This document shows, piece by piece, positions 37,072 to 51,601 of a stretch of DNA of 64,000 nucleotides. Under the pieces are notes generated by a model. That model was given only the letters and a program-made list of their open reading frames with translations, was not told the origin of the DNA and searched no databases. Numbering within the stretch: position 1 is the stretch's first letter; every line of letters begins with the position of its first letter. The DNA is from an uncultured Sinobacteraceae bacterium. Its GTDB lineage: Bacteria > Pseudomonadota > Gammaproteobacteria > Nevskiales > Nevskiaceae. Made by a program: the position numbers and the translations under genes. The DNA lies in the NCBI GenBank assembly GCA_903822975.1, contig CAIJRD010000007.1, forward strand, positions 1-64,000, written 5' to 3'.

Positions 37072-38424
37072 TCAGGCGATCTCGGCACCGGGCGCCGCAC
37101 TGCGCACGACTTCGGCCAGCGCATGGGCCGAGTGCTGGGTCTCCGCCGCGTCCTCGGCTTCGACCATCACGCGGATCAGCGGCTCGGTGCCGGAGGCGCG
37201 CAGCAGCACCCTTCCGCGGCCCGCAAGTAACTTTTCGGTGGCCGCGAGGGCCTGTCGCACGGCGGCCGTTTCCAGCACGGGCGCGCTGTCGCCGCGGAAA
37301 CGCACATTGACCAGCACCTGCGGAAATTTGATCAGGGCCTTCAGCAGCACATCGAGCGTCTGCCCGGATACGCGTACGGCGTCGAGCACCTGCAGCGCGG
37401 TAACGATGCCGTCGCCGGTGCTGGCGCGATCGAGGCACAGCGTATGGCCGGAGGTTTCGCCGCCGATGATGCCGCCACGCGCTTTCAGCCGCTCCAGCAC
37501 ATGGCGATCACCGACCGCAGCGCGTTCGAACGCGATGCCGAGCGCATGCAGCGCATGCTCCAGTCCGAGGTTGCTCATCACGGTGCCGACAACGGGACCG
37601 ACCAGCGCGCCTTGTGCAAGACGATGTGCGGCGATCACGTAAAGAATCTCGTCGCCATCGAGCGTACGGCCGTCGGCCGTCACCATCAGACAACGATCGC
37701 CATCGCCGTCGAGCGCAATACCGAGTTGCGCGCCGTGCAGCTTCACCGCATCGCGCAGCGGCTGGAGCTGGGTCGAGCCGTAGCCGTCGTTGATATTGAG
37801 ACCGTTGGGTCGATCGCCGATGACGATCACTTCGGCGCCAAGTTCGGCCAGCACGGCCGGCGCGACCCGATAGGCTGCGCCATTGGCGCAGTCGATGACC
37901 ATTCTCATGCCGCGCAGGCTGCGCCCCGCATAGGTGCCCTTGCAGTACTCGATATATCGGCCCTGCGCGTCTTCGATGCGTCGTGCGCGACCGAGCTGTT
38001 CGGAGGGCACGCAAACCAGTTCGCGCGCCAACTCGAGTTCGATCTCTTCTTCGATGTCGTCGCTGAGCTTGTCGCCATCGGACGAGAAGAACTTCACGCC
38101 GTTGTCGAAATGCGGATTGTGCGAGGCGGAGATCACCACACCGGCCTGTGCGCGCAGCGCGCGCGTCAGGTACGCGATTGCCGGCGTCGGCAGCGGACCG
38201 GTCAGATAGGTTTCGATCCCAGCGGCGGCGAAGCCGGCTTCGAGCGCGGATTCGAACATGTAGCCGGATCTGCGCGTGTCCTTCCCCACCAGCACTTTGG
38301 CGCCCGGCGTTTTTGCCAGCACGCGGCCGGCGGCCCAACCCAGCTTGAGTGCGAATTCCGGCGTCATCGGCGCTTCGCCGACGCGACCCCGAATGCCGTC
38401 GGTACCGAAGTAGCGCCGACTCAT
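37072..38424 (-). CDS. glmM: Phosphoglucosamine mutase
   Basis: The 450-residue enzyme converts glucosamine 6-phosphate to glucosamine 1-phosphate for peptidoglycan and LPS precursors. The phosphoserine is Ser101 in [11 protein letters not shown], the Mg2+ site is [10 protein letters not shown], the sugar-binding loop is GGETSGH and the phosphate-binding loop near the end is [14 protein letters not shown]. Its start overlaps the folP stop (ATGA), so the two are translationally coupled, as in many Gammaproteobacteria. Confidence 0.97.
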   Translation of the reverse strand: MSRRYFGTDGIRGRVGEAPMTPEFALKLGWAAGRVLAKTPGAKVLVGKDTRRSGYMFESALEAGFAAAGIETYLTGPLPTPAIAYLTRALRAQAGVVISASHNPHFDNGVKFFSSDGDKLSDDIEEEIELELARELVCVPSEQLGRARRIEDAQGRYIEYCKGTYAGRSLRGMRMVIDCANGAAYRVAPAVLAELGAEVIVIGDRPNGLNINDGYGSTQLQPLRDAVKLHGAQLGIALDGDGDRCLMVTADGRTLDGDEILYVIAAHRLAQGALVGPVVGTVMSNLGLEHALHALGIAFERAAVGDRHVLERLKARGGIIGGETSGHTLCLDRASTGDGIVTALQVLDAVRVSGQTLDVLLKALIKFPQVLVNVRFRGDSAPVLETAAVRQALAATEKLLAGRGRVLLRASGTEPLIRVMVEAEDAAETQHSAHALAEVVRSAAPGAEIA

Positions 38425-39284
38425 GCGGATGCCGCCACTGTGGGTGCGGTGGCTGCGGCCGCCTCACGCAGCGCCGCTGCGAGCCGCACGGCGGCGACCG
38501 TCGCGCCGACGTCGTGTGCACGCACAATGCTGGCGCCCGCGCGCACCGCCAACGCGGCCGCCGCAACCGACGGCGCTAGCCGCTGCGCAGTCGGCAGGCC
38601 GAGCAACTGCCCGAACAGCGACTTGCGCGACAGACCCACCAGCAGCGGCACGCCGAGGGCCAAGAAAGCGTCGAGATGGGCCAGCATCTGCAAATTATGC
38701 GGCAAGGCCTTGCCGAAGCCGAAACCGGGATCGATCAGCAAGCGGTCACGGGCGATGCCGGCGGCGGCGCAGGCGGCGACCCGCTCGCCCAGGAATGCGA
38801 CGACCTCGCCGATCACATCCTGATACTGCGGCGCCTGCTGCATCGTGCGCGGTTCGCCCTGCATGTGCATCAGGCAGGCTGCCGCACTGTGCCTTTGTAC
38901 CGTCTCCATCGCGCCCGGCGAGCGTAGCGCGGTGATGTCGTTGACCAGTTCCGCGCCTGCTTCGCAGGCAGCATCCATCACCGCTGGCTTGGTGGTATCG
39001 ATCGAAATCACGCAATCGAGTTCGCGTTTGAGCCGTTCGATCACCGGCAGCACGCGCGCGAGTTCCTCATCGAGGCTCACCGCCGCAGCACCCGGGCGGC
39101 TGGATTCGCCGCCGACATCGATGATCGCCGCGCCCTCGGAAATCATCGTGCGCGCTTGCGCCACCGCGGCATCGGGATTGCTGTAATGGCCGCCGTCGGA
39201 AAAGGAATCAGGCGTCAAATTGAGGACGCCCATCACTTTCGGCGCGCTCAAATCGAGCGTGCGGGTCGGCAGTTGGAGAATCAC
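38421..39284 (-). CDS. folP: Dihydropteroate synthase
   Basis: The 287-residue enzyme joins 4-aminobenzoate to the pterin diphosphate in folate synthesis and is the sulfonamide target. Both signatures are visible: [15 protein letters not shown] with the pterin/Mg site and GGESSRPGA, with DPGFGFGK and GLSRKS later. The frame starts with GTG at 39284; no in-frame ATG exists before the conserved MGVLN, and homologues have a similar N-terminal strand, so GTG is the best choice. No clear ribosome site is seen. A 32-bp hairpin array lies upstream. Confidence 0.95.
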   Translation of the reverse strand: MILQLPTRTLDLSAPKVMGVLNLTPDSFSDGGHYSNPDAAVAQARTMISEGAAIIDVGGESSRPGAAAVSLDEELARVLPVIERLKRELDCVISIDTTKPAVMDAACEAGAELVNDITALRSPGAMETVQRHSAAACLMHMQGEPRTMQQAPQYQDVIGEVVAFLGERVAACAAAGIARDRLLIDPGFGFGKALPHNLQMLAHLDAFLALGVPLLVGLSRKSLFGQLLGLPTAQRLAPSVAAAALAVRAGASIVRAHDVGATVAAVRLAAALREAAAATAPTVAASA

Positions 39285-39330
39285 GATTGCTGAATCATCG
39301 GAAGCTTTGACGAGTGCTTCTTTAACGTAG

Positions 39331-39357
39331 AAAAGCCAAGGGCCGCGTGAGCGGCCC
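39331..39357 (-). terminator. Terminator-like hairpin at the end of the ftsH transcript
   Basis: On the minus strand the stem GGGCCGC/GCGGCCC with a 4-nt loop is followed by TTGGCTTTTC. The hairpin is the first unit of the 32-bp tandem array, the one nearest folP, and the only unit followed by a T run. Confidence 0.6.
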
Positions 39358-39629
39358 TGATAGTTATAGCGCCGCCGCGCGAGCGGCCCTGATGATTACA
39401 TTGTCGCCGCGTGAGCGGCCCCGATATTTACAGCGCCGCCGCGAGCGCGGCCCTGATGTTTACAGTTTCGCCGTGCAAGCGGCCCTGATGCTTGCACCGT
39501 TGCCACGAGAGCGGCCCTGATGCTGAAACGGTCGCCGCAAGAGCGACCACGAGGCTTTCAGTGTCGTCGCGAGAGCGGCCCCGATGATTGCCCTGTCGCC
39601 ACGATTGCGAGGCTATGTTCCCCAGTCGG
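39342..39629. repeat. 32-bp tandem array, nine units, with hairpin cores
   Basis: Unit starts are at 39342, 39374, 39406, 39438, 39470, 39502, 39534, 39566 and 39598: exactly 32 bp apart with no indels. The core reads GCCGC-N4-GCGGCCCTGATG followed by a variable ATTACA-like tail. In units 1-4 the core is a perfect 5-bp hairpin (GNRA-type loops in units 1-3); units 5-9 drift. The repeat is not CRISPR: the 'spacers' are only about 12 bp and are themselves similar, and no cas gene is present. The array fills the 450-bp gap between ftsH and folP. Confidence 0.95.
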
Positions 39630-39734
39630 CGCCGAAACTGGGGCTTCGACCTCTGCAACGGTGCCGCCGGGCGGCTTCGCCGCTGTGCCGAGCGACGCGC
39701 GCGCCAGGGCGCGCCAGGAGAACGTTGCCTGCGC

Positions 39735-41666
<1,932 letters not shown>

Positions 41667-41721
41667 AGCAGCCTCTCATTCGCACTTCCGAATATCCGCA
41701 CGTGTTGCAATCTCTTGATCC

Positions 41722-42351
41722 CTAGAGTACGCCATAGTTGCGCGCCAGCAAATAAACTTCTCGGCTCCTCGGCCGCGAGGCTTTCGGCTTGCGCACCGTC
41801 ACCGTTGCGAACTGTGCACGCAGCGCCCGCACATACGCTTCGTAACCCTCGCCCTGAAACACTTTGGTCAGCAACATGCCGCCGCGCTTCAACCGCGCCT
41901 GCGAGAAATCGAGAACCAAATCAGCCAGATAACTAGAGGCTGCCGCATCCGCTGCGTCCACTCCGGAGATGTTCGGGGCGATATCGGATAACACAAGGTC
42001 CACCGATGCCGGGGCCGCGATCGATTCGAGCTTTTCGAGTACGTCGTTCTCGCGGAAATCTCCGCAAATGAACTCGACATCGGGCAATGGTTCCATCGGC
42101 AGGATATCCAGCGCGACCAGTCGACCATTTTTACCCAGCAAGGGCCGTGCGAACTGGCTCCAGCCGCCCGGCGCAGCGCCCAGGTCGACGACCGTCAGCC
42201 CAGGTCGCAGGATGCGATCTTTTTCCTGGATTTCCTTGAGTTTGAACACTGCGCGCGAACGGTAGCCGAGGCGCCTCGCCTCCTGTACGTAGGGGTCGTT
42301 CTCGTGTTCCTGGATCCAGCGCTTGCTGCTGGCGGTGCGCTTCTTACCCAT
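41722..42351 (-). CDS. rlmE: 23S rRNA 2'-O-ribose U2552 methyltransferase
   Basis: The 209-residue RrmJ/FtsJ enzyme methylates U2552 in the ribosomal A-loop using SAM. The catalytic tetrad Lys37-Asp123-Lys163-Glu198 and the SAM motif VVDLGAAPGGWSQ are all present, each one residue earlier than in E. coli. I start at the ATG at 42351 (MGKKRTASSKRW) and not at 42423, because the extension is unlike the family. It lies 55 bp upstream of ftsH, the classical rlmE-ftsH pair. The usual yhbY gene between greA and rlmE is missing. Confidence 0.95.
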   Translation of the reverse strand: MGKKRTASSKRWIQEHENDPYVQEARRLGYRSRAVFKLKEIQEKDRILRPGLTVVDLGAAPGGWSQFARPLLGKNGRLVALDILPMEPLPDVEFICGDFRENDVLEKLESIAAPASVDLVLSDIAPNISGVDAADAAASSYLADLVLDFSQARLKRGGMLLTKVFQGEGYEAYVRALRAQFATVTVRKPKASRPRSREVYLLARNYGVL

Positions 42352-42446
42352 GATTCGCCCTCGCGAGTACCTCGTCGGCGAGCGGCCGGACGCACTGCCC
42401 GCACGCCACCTTCGCGCGTGCACGCAGCTTCGGGGACGATTGTGGA

Positions 42447-42923
42447 CTAGATATAAAGGACGCGGACAATCTCCAACTCCCGCGCACCGGCCGGCGCCTG
42501 AACCACGGCGACATCGCCCTCCAGCTTGCCGATCAGCGCACGCGCCAATGGCGAGTTGATCGAGATCCGGCCCTGCTTGGAGTCGGCCTCGTCCTCGCCG
42601 ACGATCTGATACTTCAGCTCTTCGCCGGAGTCCGCATCCGCAAGCTCGACCGTGGTGCCGAAGACGACCTTGCCGGACTTCGGCAGCGACGCGACGTCGA
42701 CCACCTGGGCATTCGACAGCTTGGCCTCGATTTCGGTGATGCGGCCTTCGTTGAAGCCGTGTTGCTCGCGGGCGGCATGGTATTCGGCGTTCTCCTTGAG
42801 ATCGCCGTGCGCGCGCGCCTCTTCGACCGCGGCAATGATCTTGGGACGCAGCTCGCTCTTGCGATGGCGCAGTTCTTCGCGCAACGCATCGGCGCCACGC
42901 TGGGTCATCGGAACCCTGGTCAT
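42447..42923 (-). CDS. greA: Transcription elongation factor GreA
   Basis: The 158-residue protein, the same length as E. coli GreA, has the N-terminal coiled coil with the acidic tip ([16 protein letters not shown]) that reaches into the RNA polymerase channel to stimulate transcript cleavage, and the C-terminal FKBP-like domain ([15 protein letters not shown]-like region). ATG at 42923 is chosen because the product then aligns from the first residues ([18 protein letters not shown]); the longer frame runs into carB. It is 20 bp downstream of carB. Confidence 0.95.
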   Translation of the reverse strand: MTRVPMTQRGADALREELRHRKSELRPKIIAAVEEARAHGDLKENAEYHAAREQHGFNEGRITEIEAKLSNAQVVDVASLPKSGKVVFGTTVELADADSGEELKYQIVGEDEADSKQGRISINSPLARALIGKLEGDVAVVQAPAGARELEIVRVLYI

Positions 42924-42943
42924 GAGTTGGTTACTCGATTCAA

Positions 42944-46162
<3,219 letters not shown>

Positions 46163-46244
46163 CTGTTTTAGTTCTTCGCAGCGGCGGCGTGCATGAAGCA
46201 GCCACGGGAATAGTTGATTCGAGTGTTGCGGGCGCCGCTCAGTG

Positions 46245-47384
46245 TCACGGCTTGCCCTCGCCCATCATCTGCACGAAGCGGTCGAACAGATAGCCGACAT
46301 CGTGCGGACCGGGGCTCGCTTCCGGGTGTCCCTGAAAACTGAACGCTGGTGCGTCGTTGAGGCGCAGGCCCTGGTTCGAGCCATCGAACAACGAACGATG
46401 CGTGATCGTCACGTTCGCCGGCAGGCTGGCTTCGTCGACTGCGAAACCATGGTTCTGGCTGGTGATGAGCACGCGCTTGGATTCGAGATCCTGCACCGGG
46501 TGATTGGCCCCGTGGTGGCCGAACTTCATCTTCAGCGTCTTGCCGCCAGCGGCGATTCCCATGATCTGATGGCCGAGGCAGATGCCGAAGGTCGGAATCT
46601 TGCGCGCGATGAATTCGCGCGCACTCGCTACCGCGTAATCGCAGGGCTCCGGGTCGCCAGGGCCGTTCGACAGCATGATGCCGTCCGGCTTCAGCGCCAG
46701 CGCTTCAGCCGCCGGCGTTTGCGCCGGCACCACGCTCACGCGGCAGCCACGGTCGACCAGCATGCGCAGGATGTTGCGCTTGATGCCGAAGTCGTAAACC
46801 ACCACATGGTGCGGACCCGGCGCCGGCTCGGTCTCGGCGTTCGACTTCAGTTCCCAGGAGCCGCGCGTCCATTGGTAAGGCGCTGCGACGCTGACGACCT
46901 TGGCCAGATCCAGACCCTTGAGGCCAGGAAACGCGCGTGCGCGCTTCAGCGCATCGCGCTGGTTGATCGTTTCACCGGCGACGATGCAGCCGTTCTGCGC
47001 GCCTTTGTCGCGCAGAATGCGGGTCAGGCGGCGCGTGTCGATGCCGGCGATCGCGACCACGTTCTGCTGCTGCAGGAAATCGGTGAGACTCTGGCGCGAG
47101 CGCCAGCTGCTGGGCGGTCGCGGCACTTCGCGCAGCACCAGTCCCGCGACCTGGTTTTCGGCGGACTCGCCGTCTTCAGGATTCACGCCGACGTTGCCGA
47201 CGTGCGGATACGTGAGGGTGACGATCTGCTGGCGGTACGAGGGATCGGTGAGGATCTCCTGGTAACCGGTCATCGCGGTGTTGAAAACGACTTCACCGAC
47301 GGTAGCGCCTTCGACGCCAATGGAAACGCCGCGGAACAGACTACCGTCGGCGAGAGCGAGCAGGGCCGGGGTGGCTGTGGACAT
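46245..47384 (-). CDS. carA: Carbamoyl-phosphate synthase small subunit
   Basis: The 379-residue glutaminase subunit has the N-terminal CPSase_sm domain ([27 protein letters not shown]) and a class I glutamine amidotransferase domain with the nucleophile in [10 protein letters not shown] and the His-Glu pair in [14 protein letters not shown] at 47384 matches homologues; the frame is open 47 codons further upstream but that part crosses a hairpin and has no family similarity. A G6/C6 hairpin 64 bp before the start may affect expression. It is the first gene of car-greA-rlmE-ftsH. Confidence 0.97.
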   Translation of the reverse strand: MSTATPALLALADGSLFRGVSIGVEGATVGEVVFNTAMTGYQEILTDPSYRQQIVTLTYPHVGNVGVNPEDGESAENQVAGLVLREVPRPPSSWRSRQSLTDFLQQQNVVAIAGIDTRRLTRILRDKGAQNGCIVAGETINQRDALKRARAFPGLKGLDLAKVVSVAAPYQWTRGSWELKSNAETEPAPGPHHVVVYDFGIKRNILRMLVDRGCRVSVVPAQTPAAEALALKPDGIMLSNGPGDPEPCDYAVASAREFIARKIPTFGICLGHQIMGIAAGGKTLKMKFGHHGANHPVQDLESKRVLITSQNHGFAVDEASLPANVTITHRSLFDGSNQGLRLNDAPAFSFQGHPEASPGPHDVGYLFDRFVQMMGEGKP

Positions 47385-47447
47385 GATGCGAGTCGGCTCG
47401 TTGGTCAGATGAATCACGCGCGCGCCGTTTCGGATCGCGCACATGCG

Positions 47448-47469
47448 AAGGGGGGCTTGCGCCCCCCTT
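47448..47469. promoter_or_regulatory. Hairpin in the carA leader
   Basis: A perfect 9-bp stem AAGGGGGGC/GCCCCCCTT with a TTGC loop lies 64 bp before the carA ATG. The minus-strand sequence after it has no T run, so it is not a clear terminator; it could be an attenuator element, an RNA stability feature or just a structured leader. Confidence 0.5.
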
Positions 47470-47626
47470 TCAGGATTAAGGCGATAGTTTACCGGCGCGC
47501 GCGTCAAGCGTCCACGAATCCGCACGAAAAAAGTGCGTGGTGCCCGCGCGCCCAGCCCTCAAGCCGCCGCGGGGCGCCGTCCCGCCGATCCCGCATCTGC
47601 CGCTCGTCCCTGCGACGACGCCGGCC

Positions 47627-47704
47627 TTGCGCAAAACAGCTGCGCGAACCCGTTGCGCAAAACAGTTGCGCAAAACAGTTGCGCAAAACAGTTGCGCAAA
47701 AAAA
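47627..47704. repeat. 13-bp tandem repeat, six units
   Basis: The unit TTGCGCAAAACAG occurs six times in a row: units 1, 3, 4 and 5 are identical, unit 2 (CTGCGCGAACCCG) is diverged, and unit 6 ends in a longer A run. TTGCGCAA is a perfect palindrome, so each unit carries a dyad. The array directly abuts the terminator of the phosphoesterase gene. Confidence 0.95.
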
Positions 47705-47725
47705 AGGCGCCACTCTCGTGGCGCC
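47698..47725 (-). terminator. Rho-independent terminator of the phosphoesterase gene
   Basis: On the minus strand the stem GGCGCCAC/GTGGCGCC with a GAGA loop is followed by at least eight T residues. It lies 45 bp past the stop codon. Confidence 0.93.
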
Positions 47726-47769
47726 TCGTTAGCGGTGTTCCGGCGCGAAGGCCGGACGCGCCGTCGTGC

Positions 47770-49740
47770 TTAGTTGCCGGTGCCGCTCAGTGCGATCGTC
47801 GCCGGGCCATCCGGATCGTTGCTGACGATGGTGACGGTAGCGCTGCGCGCGCCACTGCCCTGCGGCGAGAACTGCACTTGCAGGCCGCACTCGGTGCCGC
47901 CGGTCAAGGTGACGCCGCTGCAGCCGTTGTACAGCGAGAAGTCGGCGGCGTTGGCACCGCTGACGCTGATCGAGCTGATCGACAGCGACGCACTGCCGAC
48001 TGCGTTGCCGACCTTCAGCTTGCGCGTCCCCGCCGTTTTGAACACCGAGGTGTGCACGTAGGTGATATCGGGCACCAGCGACAAGGCTTCGGTCAGATCG
48101 CCCATCTGCGCTTGACCATTGGCGCGCAGCGCCGCGGCGCGGGCCGACAGGCCCCGCAGGTTCTGCAGGCCGAAGCGGCGGATGATCAGGCGCAGGATCG
48201 ACGCGGTGTCGTACTGCGTGTGATCGACCAGGCCCTTCTTCGAAAACGGCGAGATGATGATCGCCGGAATGCGCGTGCCAGGGCCGAGCAGATCGCCCTT
48301 CGGCGGCGCCACGTGATCCCAGACGCCACCGAACTCGTCGTAGGTGATCACGATCATCATGTGCGCCCACTGCGGGCTTGCCTGCAGCTTGCCGACCAGA
48401 TCCGCGATGTGTGCGTCACCGTCGTCCAAGTTGGCATAACCCTCGTGCTGATTGAGGTTGCCCTGCGGCTTGTAGAACGTGACGGCGGGCAGCGTGCCGG
48501 CGGCGGCATCGGCGACCAGATCGGTGTAATCCTTCAGGTGCGCGGCGCGGTCGGCGGCATGGCTGACCGGATCGAAGCCCGCGTAGTAGTTGAACGGCTG
48601 GTGATGCGGCTGGAAATCCGGCGCGGCGCGAGCGGTCGAAGGCGTGTAGATCACCGAGCGCGGCGTCGACGGATTCTGCGTGCCATCGGCAACCGCGGCA
48701 TTCCACGAGCCGGCGTACCACTTCCAGCTGATGCCCTTGGCGTTGAGACGATCGCCGATGTTCGGCTCGGTCTGCGGCGGCAGCGTGGTCGCCGCGGACG
48801 GCTTGGCGTACAGCAGGTCGTTGCCGTTGGCGTCGACCGGTGCGTTGCCGCTCGGCTGATACGGCGCCTGCATGGTGTTGACCGCGTAGAACTTGCCATC
48901 ACCGAAGTAGTTGGCCGGCGTGATGTTGCCGCTCAGCACGAACTGCGGCGGGCCATCGAGCGCGGAGGCCGGCGAACTCGCCTTGGTGGTCAGCTGCGGC
49001 AGATAGTTGCCGGCGCCATCCTTGTCGAGCACGGCGATGGTCGGCTTCGCGATCGCGGTATCCGCATTCGGATACTGCGGCGCGCAGGCGCAGATCAGGT
49101 ACTGGTGATTCAGGAACGATCCACCGAAGGCACCTTCGAAGAAGTTGTCTGCCAGTGTGTACTGCTTGGCCAGGCCGTACAGCAGCGACGCGCTGCTGTC
49201 GAAGTGACCCATCGTCAAGCCGCCGGCATCGGCCCAGGCGGCGAACTTGTCGTTCTTGCCGTCGCCGATTTCCATCTGGTTTTCGTAGAAGCGGTGATAC
49301 AGGTCGCGCGTGACCGTGGCGGTCGACAGCGTCGAACCCGAAGCCGGCGCGAACGCATGCTCAACGGAGAACGGCGCATTCGGCAGACCGCCGCTCTGCG
49401 CCTGCGTCACCACCGGCGTCTGGCCGGCGGCGGTGACGCCACCCCAGGTCTGCGGCAGGCTCGCCAACACGGAACCGTCGCGATCGCGCTGCGGAAAGTA
49501 GGAAGACAGCGGAACGCCGTTCGAATCGACCACTTCGCTCAGGCCGTGTGCGCCGGGAAAGTTGCCGAACAGATTGTCGAACGCGCGGTTTTCGGCGTAG
49601 ATCACCACGACGTTCTGAATGTCGTTTTGCAATGCAACGGTGGTCGCGTCGGTGCGCGGGCTGCTGTTGGCGCTGGTCGCCGATCCGAGCGCGATAACCG
49701 CGCCCGCGATGATGCTGAGAGATCCGCTGAACGGTTTCAT
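47770..49740 (-). CDS. Secreted phosphoesterase (acid phosphatase/phospholipase C family) with a choice-of-anchor-type tail
   Basis: The 656-residue protein starts at the ATG at 49740 (AGGGGA upstream) with a signal peptide ending TSANSS. The phosphoesterase domain (about 35-540) has the family's IQNVVVIYAENRAFDNLFG with the catalytic metal-binding/nucleophile region, and later the ITYDEFGGVWDHVAPP motif. The C-terminal about 110 residues are a beta-sandwich (VSGANAADFSLYNGC, CGLQVQFSPQGSGARSATV) like choice-of-anchor/HYDIN-type domains. The enzyme probably releases phosphate from phospholipids or phosphomonoesters outside the cytoplasm. It is monocistronic. Confidence 0.88.
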   Translation of the reverse strand: MKPFSGSLSIIAGAVIALGSATSANSSPRTDATTVALQNDIQNVVVIYAENRAFDNLFGNFPGAHGLSEVVDSNGVPLSSYFPQRDRDGSVLASLPQTWGGVTAAGQTPVVTQAQSGGLPNAPFSVEHAFAPASGSTLSTATVTRDLYHRFYENQMEIGDGKNDKFAAWADAGGLTMGHFDSSASLLYGLAKQYTLADNFFEGAFGGSFLNHQYLICACAPQYPNADTAIAKPTIAVLDKDGAGNYLPQLTTKASSPASALDGPPQFVLSGNITPANYFGDGKFYAVNTMQAPYQPSGNAPVDANGNDLLYAKPSAATTLPPQTEPNIGDRLNAKGISWKWYAGSWNAAVADGTQNPSTPRSVIYTPSTARAAPDFQPHHQPFNYYAGFDPVSHAADRAAHLKDYTDLVADAAAGTLPAVTFYKPQGNLNQHEGYANLDDGDAHIADLVGKLQASPQWAHMMIVITYDEFGGVWDHVAPPKGDLLGPGTRIPAIIISPFSKKGLVDHTQYDTASILRLIIRRFGLQNLRGLSARAAALRANGQAQMGDLTEALSLVPDITYVHTSVFKTAGTRKLKVGNAVGSASLSISSISVSGANAADFSLYNGCSGVTLTGGTECGLQVQFSPQGSGARSATVTIVSNDPDGPATIALSGTGN

Positions 49741-50266
49741 GCTATCCCCTGTGGATTGATTGATTGCTTTTTGTAGCGCTGCGATTTTCACTGCGCTTGA
49801 TGACGCCGCCGTGTCGTGCGCATTGCAGTTGAATCTCGAAGCGCGAGCCTCGTCGACTGCTCGTGTGCGGTACCGGTCGCTCCGACACGCCTTCAGAAAA
49901 ACGGATCGCAGATGCAATTAGGCGGAAGCGGATACGAAGGCAGTTCGTACGGCGCGGTGCTTAGCTCGATCTGGCTAGAGGGTGAGTCGTGAATCTCAAT
50001 CCGACGTTGAAGACGGTTCAGACGGTTCAGACGGTTCAGACGGAATCGACGCGGACCATGCGAATCGGTTCAGACGGAATCGACGGAATCGACGCGGACC
50101 ACGCGAATCGATTCCGACGCGCACTAGATGCCACTACGCGTGTCCACGTCGCGCCGGTTTTTTACCCAGACGCCGTGCGCTGGTTAAACTTTGGCGAGCA
50201 TTCGGGCATCAAAGCCCGACGTACGTCAGGATGACGACCTCTTTCGAAGGAATCGAACACGCTGCC
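49741..50266. other. Divergent gap with a 9-bp array
   Basis: The region holds the phosphoesterase promoter (left) and the cytochrome b561 promoter (right), plus the repeats at 50012-50110. Reading frames across it translate only the repeats. Confidence 0.45.
50012..50110. repeat. 9-bp tandem repeat and a 43-bp-spaced duplicate
   Basis: GACGGTTCA occurs three times in a row (50012-50038) and continues as GACGGAATC. After it, the 20-bp word GACGCGGACCATGCGAATCG (50048) recurs at 50091 with one change, 43 bp later. Repeats sit immediately upstream of the cytochrome b561 gene. Confidence 0.88.
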
Positions 50267-50821
50267 ATGCCGTCCCACACCATTGCGCCGCCGACCGAGG
50301 CGCGTTATTCGCGCCCTGCGGTGGCCCTTCACTGGGTAATCGCCGGCCTGATCGTTTGCGGCTTTGCGTTGGGCTGGGTGATGACCGGACTGCCCTTCAG
50401 CCCGCAGAAACTCAAGTTCTATTCCTGGCACAAATGGATCGGCATGACGGTGCTCGGGCTATCGGCGCTGCGCGGCCTGTGGCGACTGAGCCATCCCCCA
50501 CCGCCAGCGCTCCCGGCGCCAGCCTGGCAGCACGCCCTTGCGCGCTTCACGCACGGCATGCTTTTCGCGCTGATGTTTGCAATGCCCTTATCAGGCTGGT
50601 TGTACAGCTCGGCGTCCGGCTATCCGGTGGTCTACCTGCAGCTCTTGCAACTGCCCGACCTCGTCTCCAAGAACAAGGAACTGGCGCGCACGCTCGTTCA
50701 GATCCACGAAAGCTTCGCCTGGCTACTCTTGGCAACGTTTGGCCTACACGTGCTGGGCGCGCTCAAACACCATTTGATGGATCGCGACGCCACGCTGCAG
50801 CGGATGCTCAGCTGGCGCTGA
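50267..50821 (+). CDS. Cytochrome b561 (CybB-like) di-heme membrane protein
   Basis: The 184-residue protein has four membrane spans and the histidines expected to bind two hemes: HWVIAG in span 1, HKWIG in the loop to span 2, and His in HESFAWLLL and GLHVLGALKHH. CybB transfers electrons from ubiquinol in the inner membrane and can act with superoxide. I chose the ATG at 50267; ATG at 50231 is an alternative with a closer GG run. Two YceI genes follow on the same strand, the arrangement known from yceJ-yceI in E. coli. Confidence 0.9.
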   Translation: MPSHTIAPPTEARYSRPAVALHWVIAGLIVCGFALGWVMTGLPFSPQKLKFYSWHKWIGMTVLGLSALRGLWRLSHPPPPALPAPAWQHALARFTHGMLFALMFAMPLSGWLYSSASGYPVVYLQLLQLPDLVSKNKELARTLVQIHESFAWLLLATFGLHVLGALKHHLMDRDATLQRMLSWR

Positions 50822-50860
50822 CGCAATCCCGCTGATTGATACTCAAGGACTAAGCACACC

Positions 50861-51415
50861 ATGCACACAGGCAAACTCGCGCTGGCCGCCGCCGCGCTGA
50901 TCGTACTCACGGCCGCCGCCATTCCGGACGCACCGGTCGATAACAGCAAAAGCACCGTAACCGCGCAGTTCAAACAGATGAGCGTGCCGGTTTCGGCGCC
51001 ATTCAAGAAATTTACCGGAAGCGTGCATTACGATCCGAAACACATCGACACCGCACGCGCGCACATCGAAATCGACATGAGCAGCCTCGATGTCGGCGAC
51101 GAGGATTACAACGCCGAAGTTCGTAAGGCCGAGTGGTTCAACAGCAGCAGCTATCCCGTGGCGATTTTTCAGGCGAGCACCATAAAACCCAGTGGTCCGG
51201 GACGATTCCAAGCGATTGGCGAACTCAGCCTGAAAGGCAAGACGCAGCCAATGGAGGTTTCCGTGACGATGGTGAGCGGCAACGGTGTCGATGCGTTCGA
51301 CGGCAGCGTGCCGATTTCGCGCAGCCGCTTCAAGATCGGCGATCCGCGCTGGGACGATACCGTGGCCGACGACGTCACGGTGAACTTCCACATCGTTGCG
51401 CCCGCCGTGCGCTAA
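50861..51415 (+). CDS. YceI-family periplasmic protein (first copy)
   Basis: The 184-residue protein has a signal peptide (about 1-20, ending TAAAIP) and the YceI lipocalin-like barrel: VSAPFKKFTGSVHYDP, the ARAHIEIDMSSLDVGDEDYNAEV block, WFNSSSYPVAIFQAS and IGELSLKGKTQPMEV. YceI proteins bind polyisoprenoids such as ubiquinone side chains. It lies 40 bp after the cytochrome b561 gene. It lacks the short DP-H-T motif of the second copy, so the two copies differ in their first strand. Confidence 0.9.
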   Translation: MHTGKLALAAAALIVLTAAAIPDAPVDNSKSTVTAQFKQMSVPVSAPFKKFTGSVHYDPKHIDTARAHIEIDMSSLDVGDEDYNAEVRKAEWFNSSSYPVAIFQASTIKPSGPGRFQAIGELSLKGKTQPMEVSVTMVSGNGVDAFDGSVPISRSRFKIGDPRWDDTVADDVTVNFHIVAPAVR

Positions 51416-51459
51416 GAATTCCCGAACCCTCGCACCAAGACCCGCGCCTGAACGCCTCA

Positions 51460-51498
51460 GGTGCATCGCCTGGATGCATCGCGTGGATGTGTTGCGTG
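51460..51498. repeat. 13-bp tandem repeat, three units
   Basis: The units GGTGCATCGCCTG, GATGCATCGCGTG and GATGTGTTGCGTG follow one another, with a weak fourth after them. The array lies between the two YceI genes. Confidence 0.75.
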
Positions 51499-51601
51499 GA
51501 CGTCTGGCATCAATAAATTCACAGACCGACATCAGTACCGCTTTATGCTTCAGCCCGCCGCAGACGCGCGCGGTTTACGTCCCTCGAACAGGAGTTCTGC
51601 A

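Larger units (their letters stand above)
47385..47769. other. carA leader and upstream region
   Basis: This 385-bp stretch contains, from carA outward, a perfect hairpin, GC-rich DNA with no gene, a 13-bp tandem array and the terminator of the phosphoesterase gene. The carA promoter must be between 47400 and 47620. Confidence 0.55.

Noticed and set aside
39342-39629. CRISPR-like look of the 32-bp array
   Set aside because: The intervals between cores are only about 12 bp and are similar to each other, the cores drift, and no cas gene is present. It is a tandem repeat.
47533-49776. 747-codon plus-strand frame opposite the phosphoesterase
   Set aside because: It begins in the 13-bp array and reads antisense through a well-supported secreted enzyme with its own terminator.
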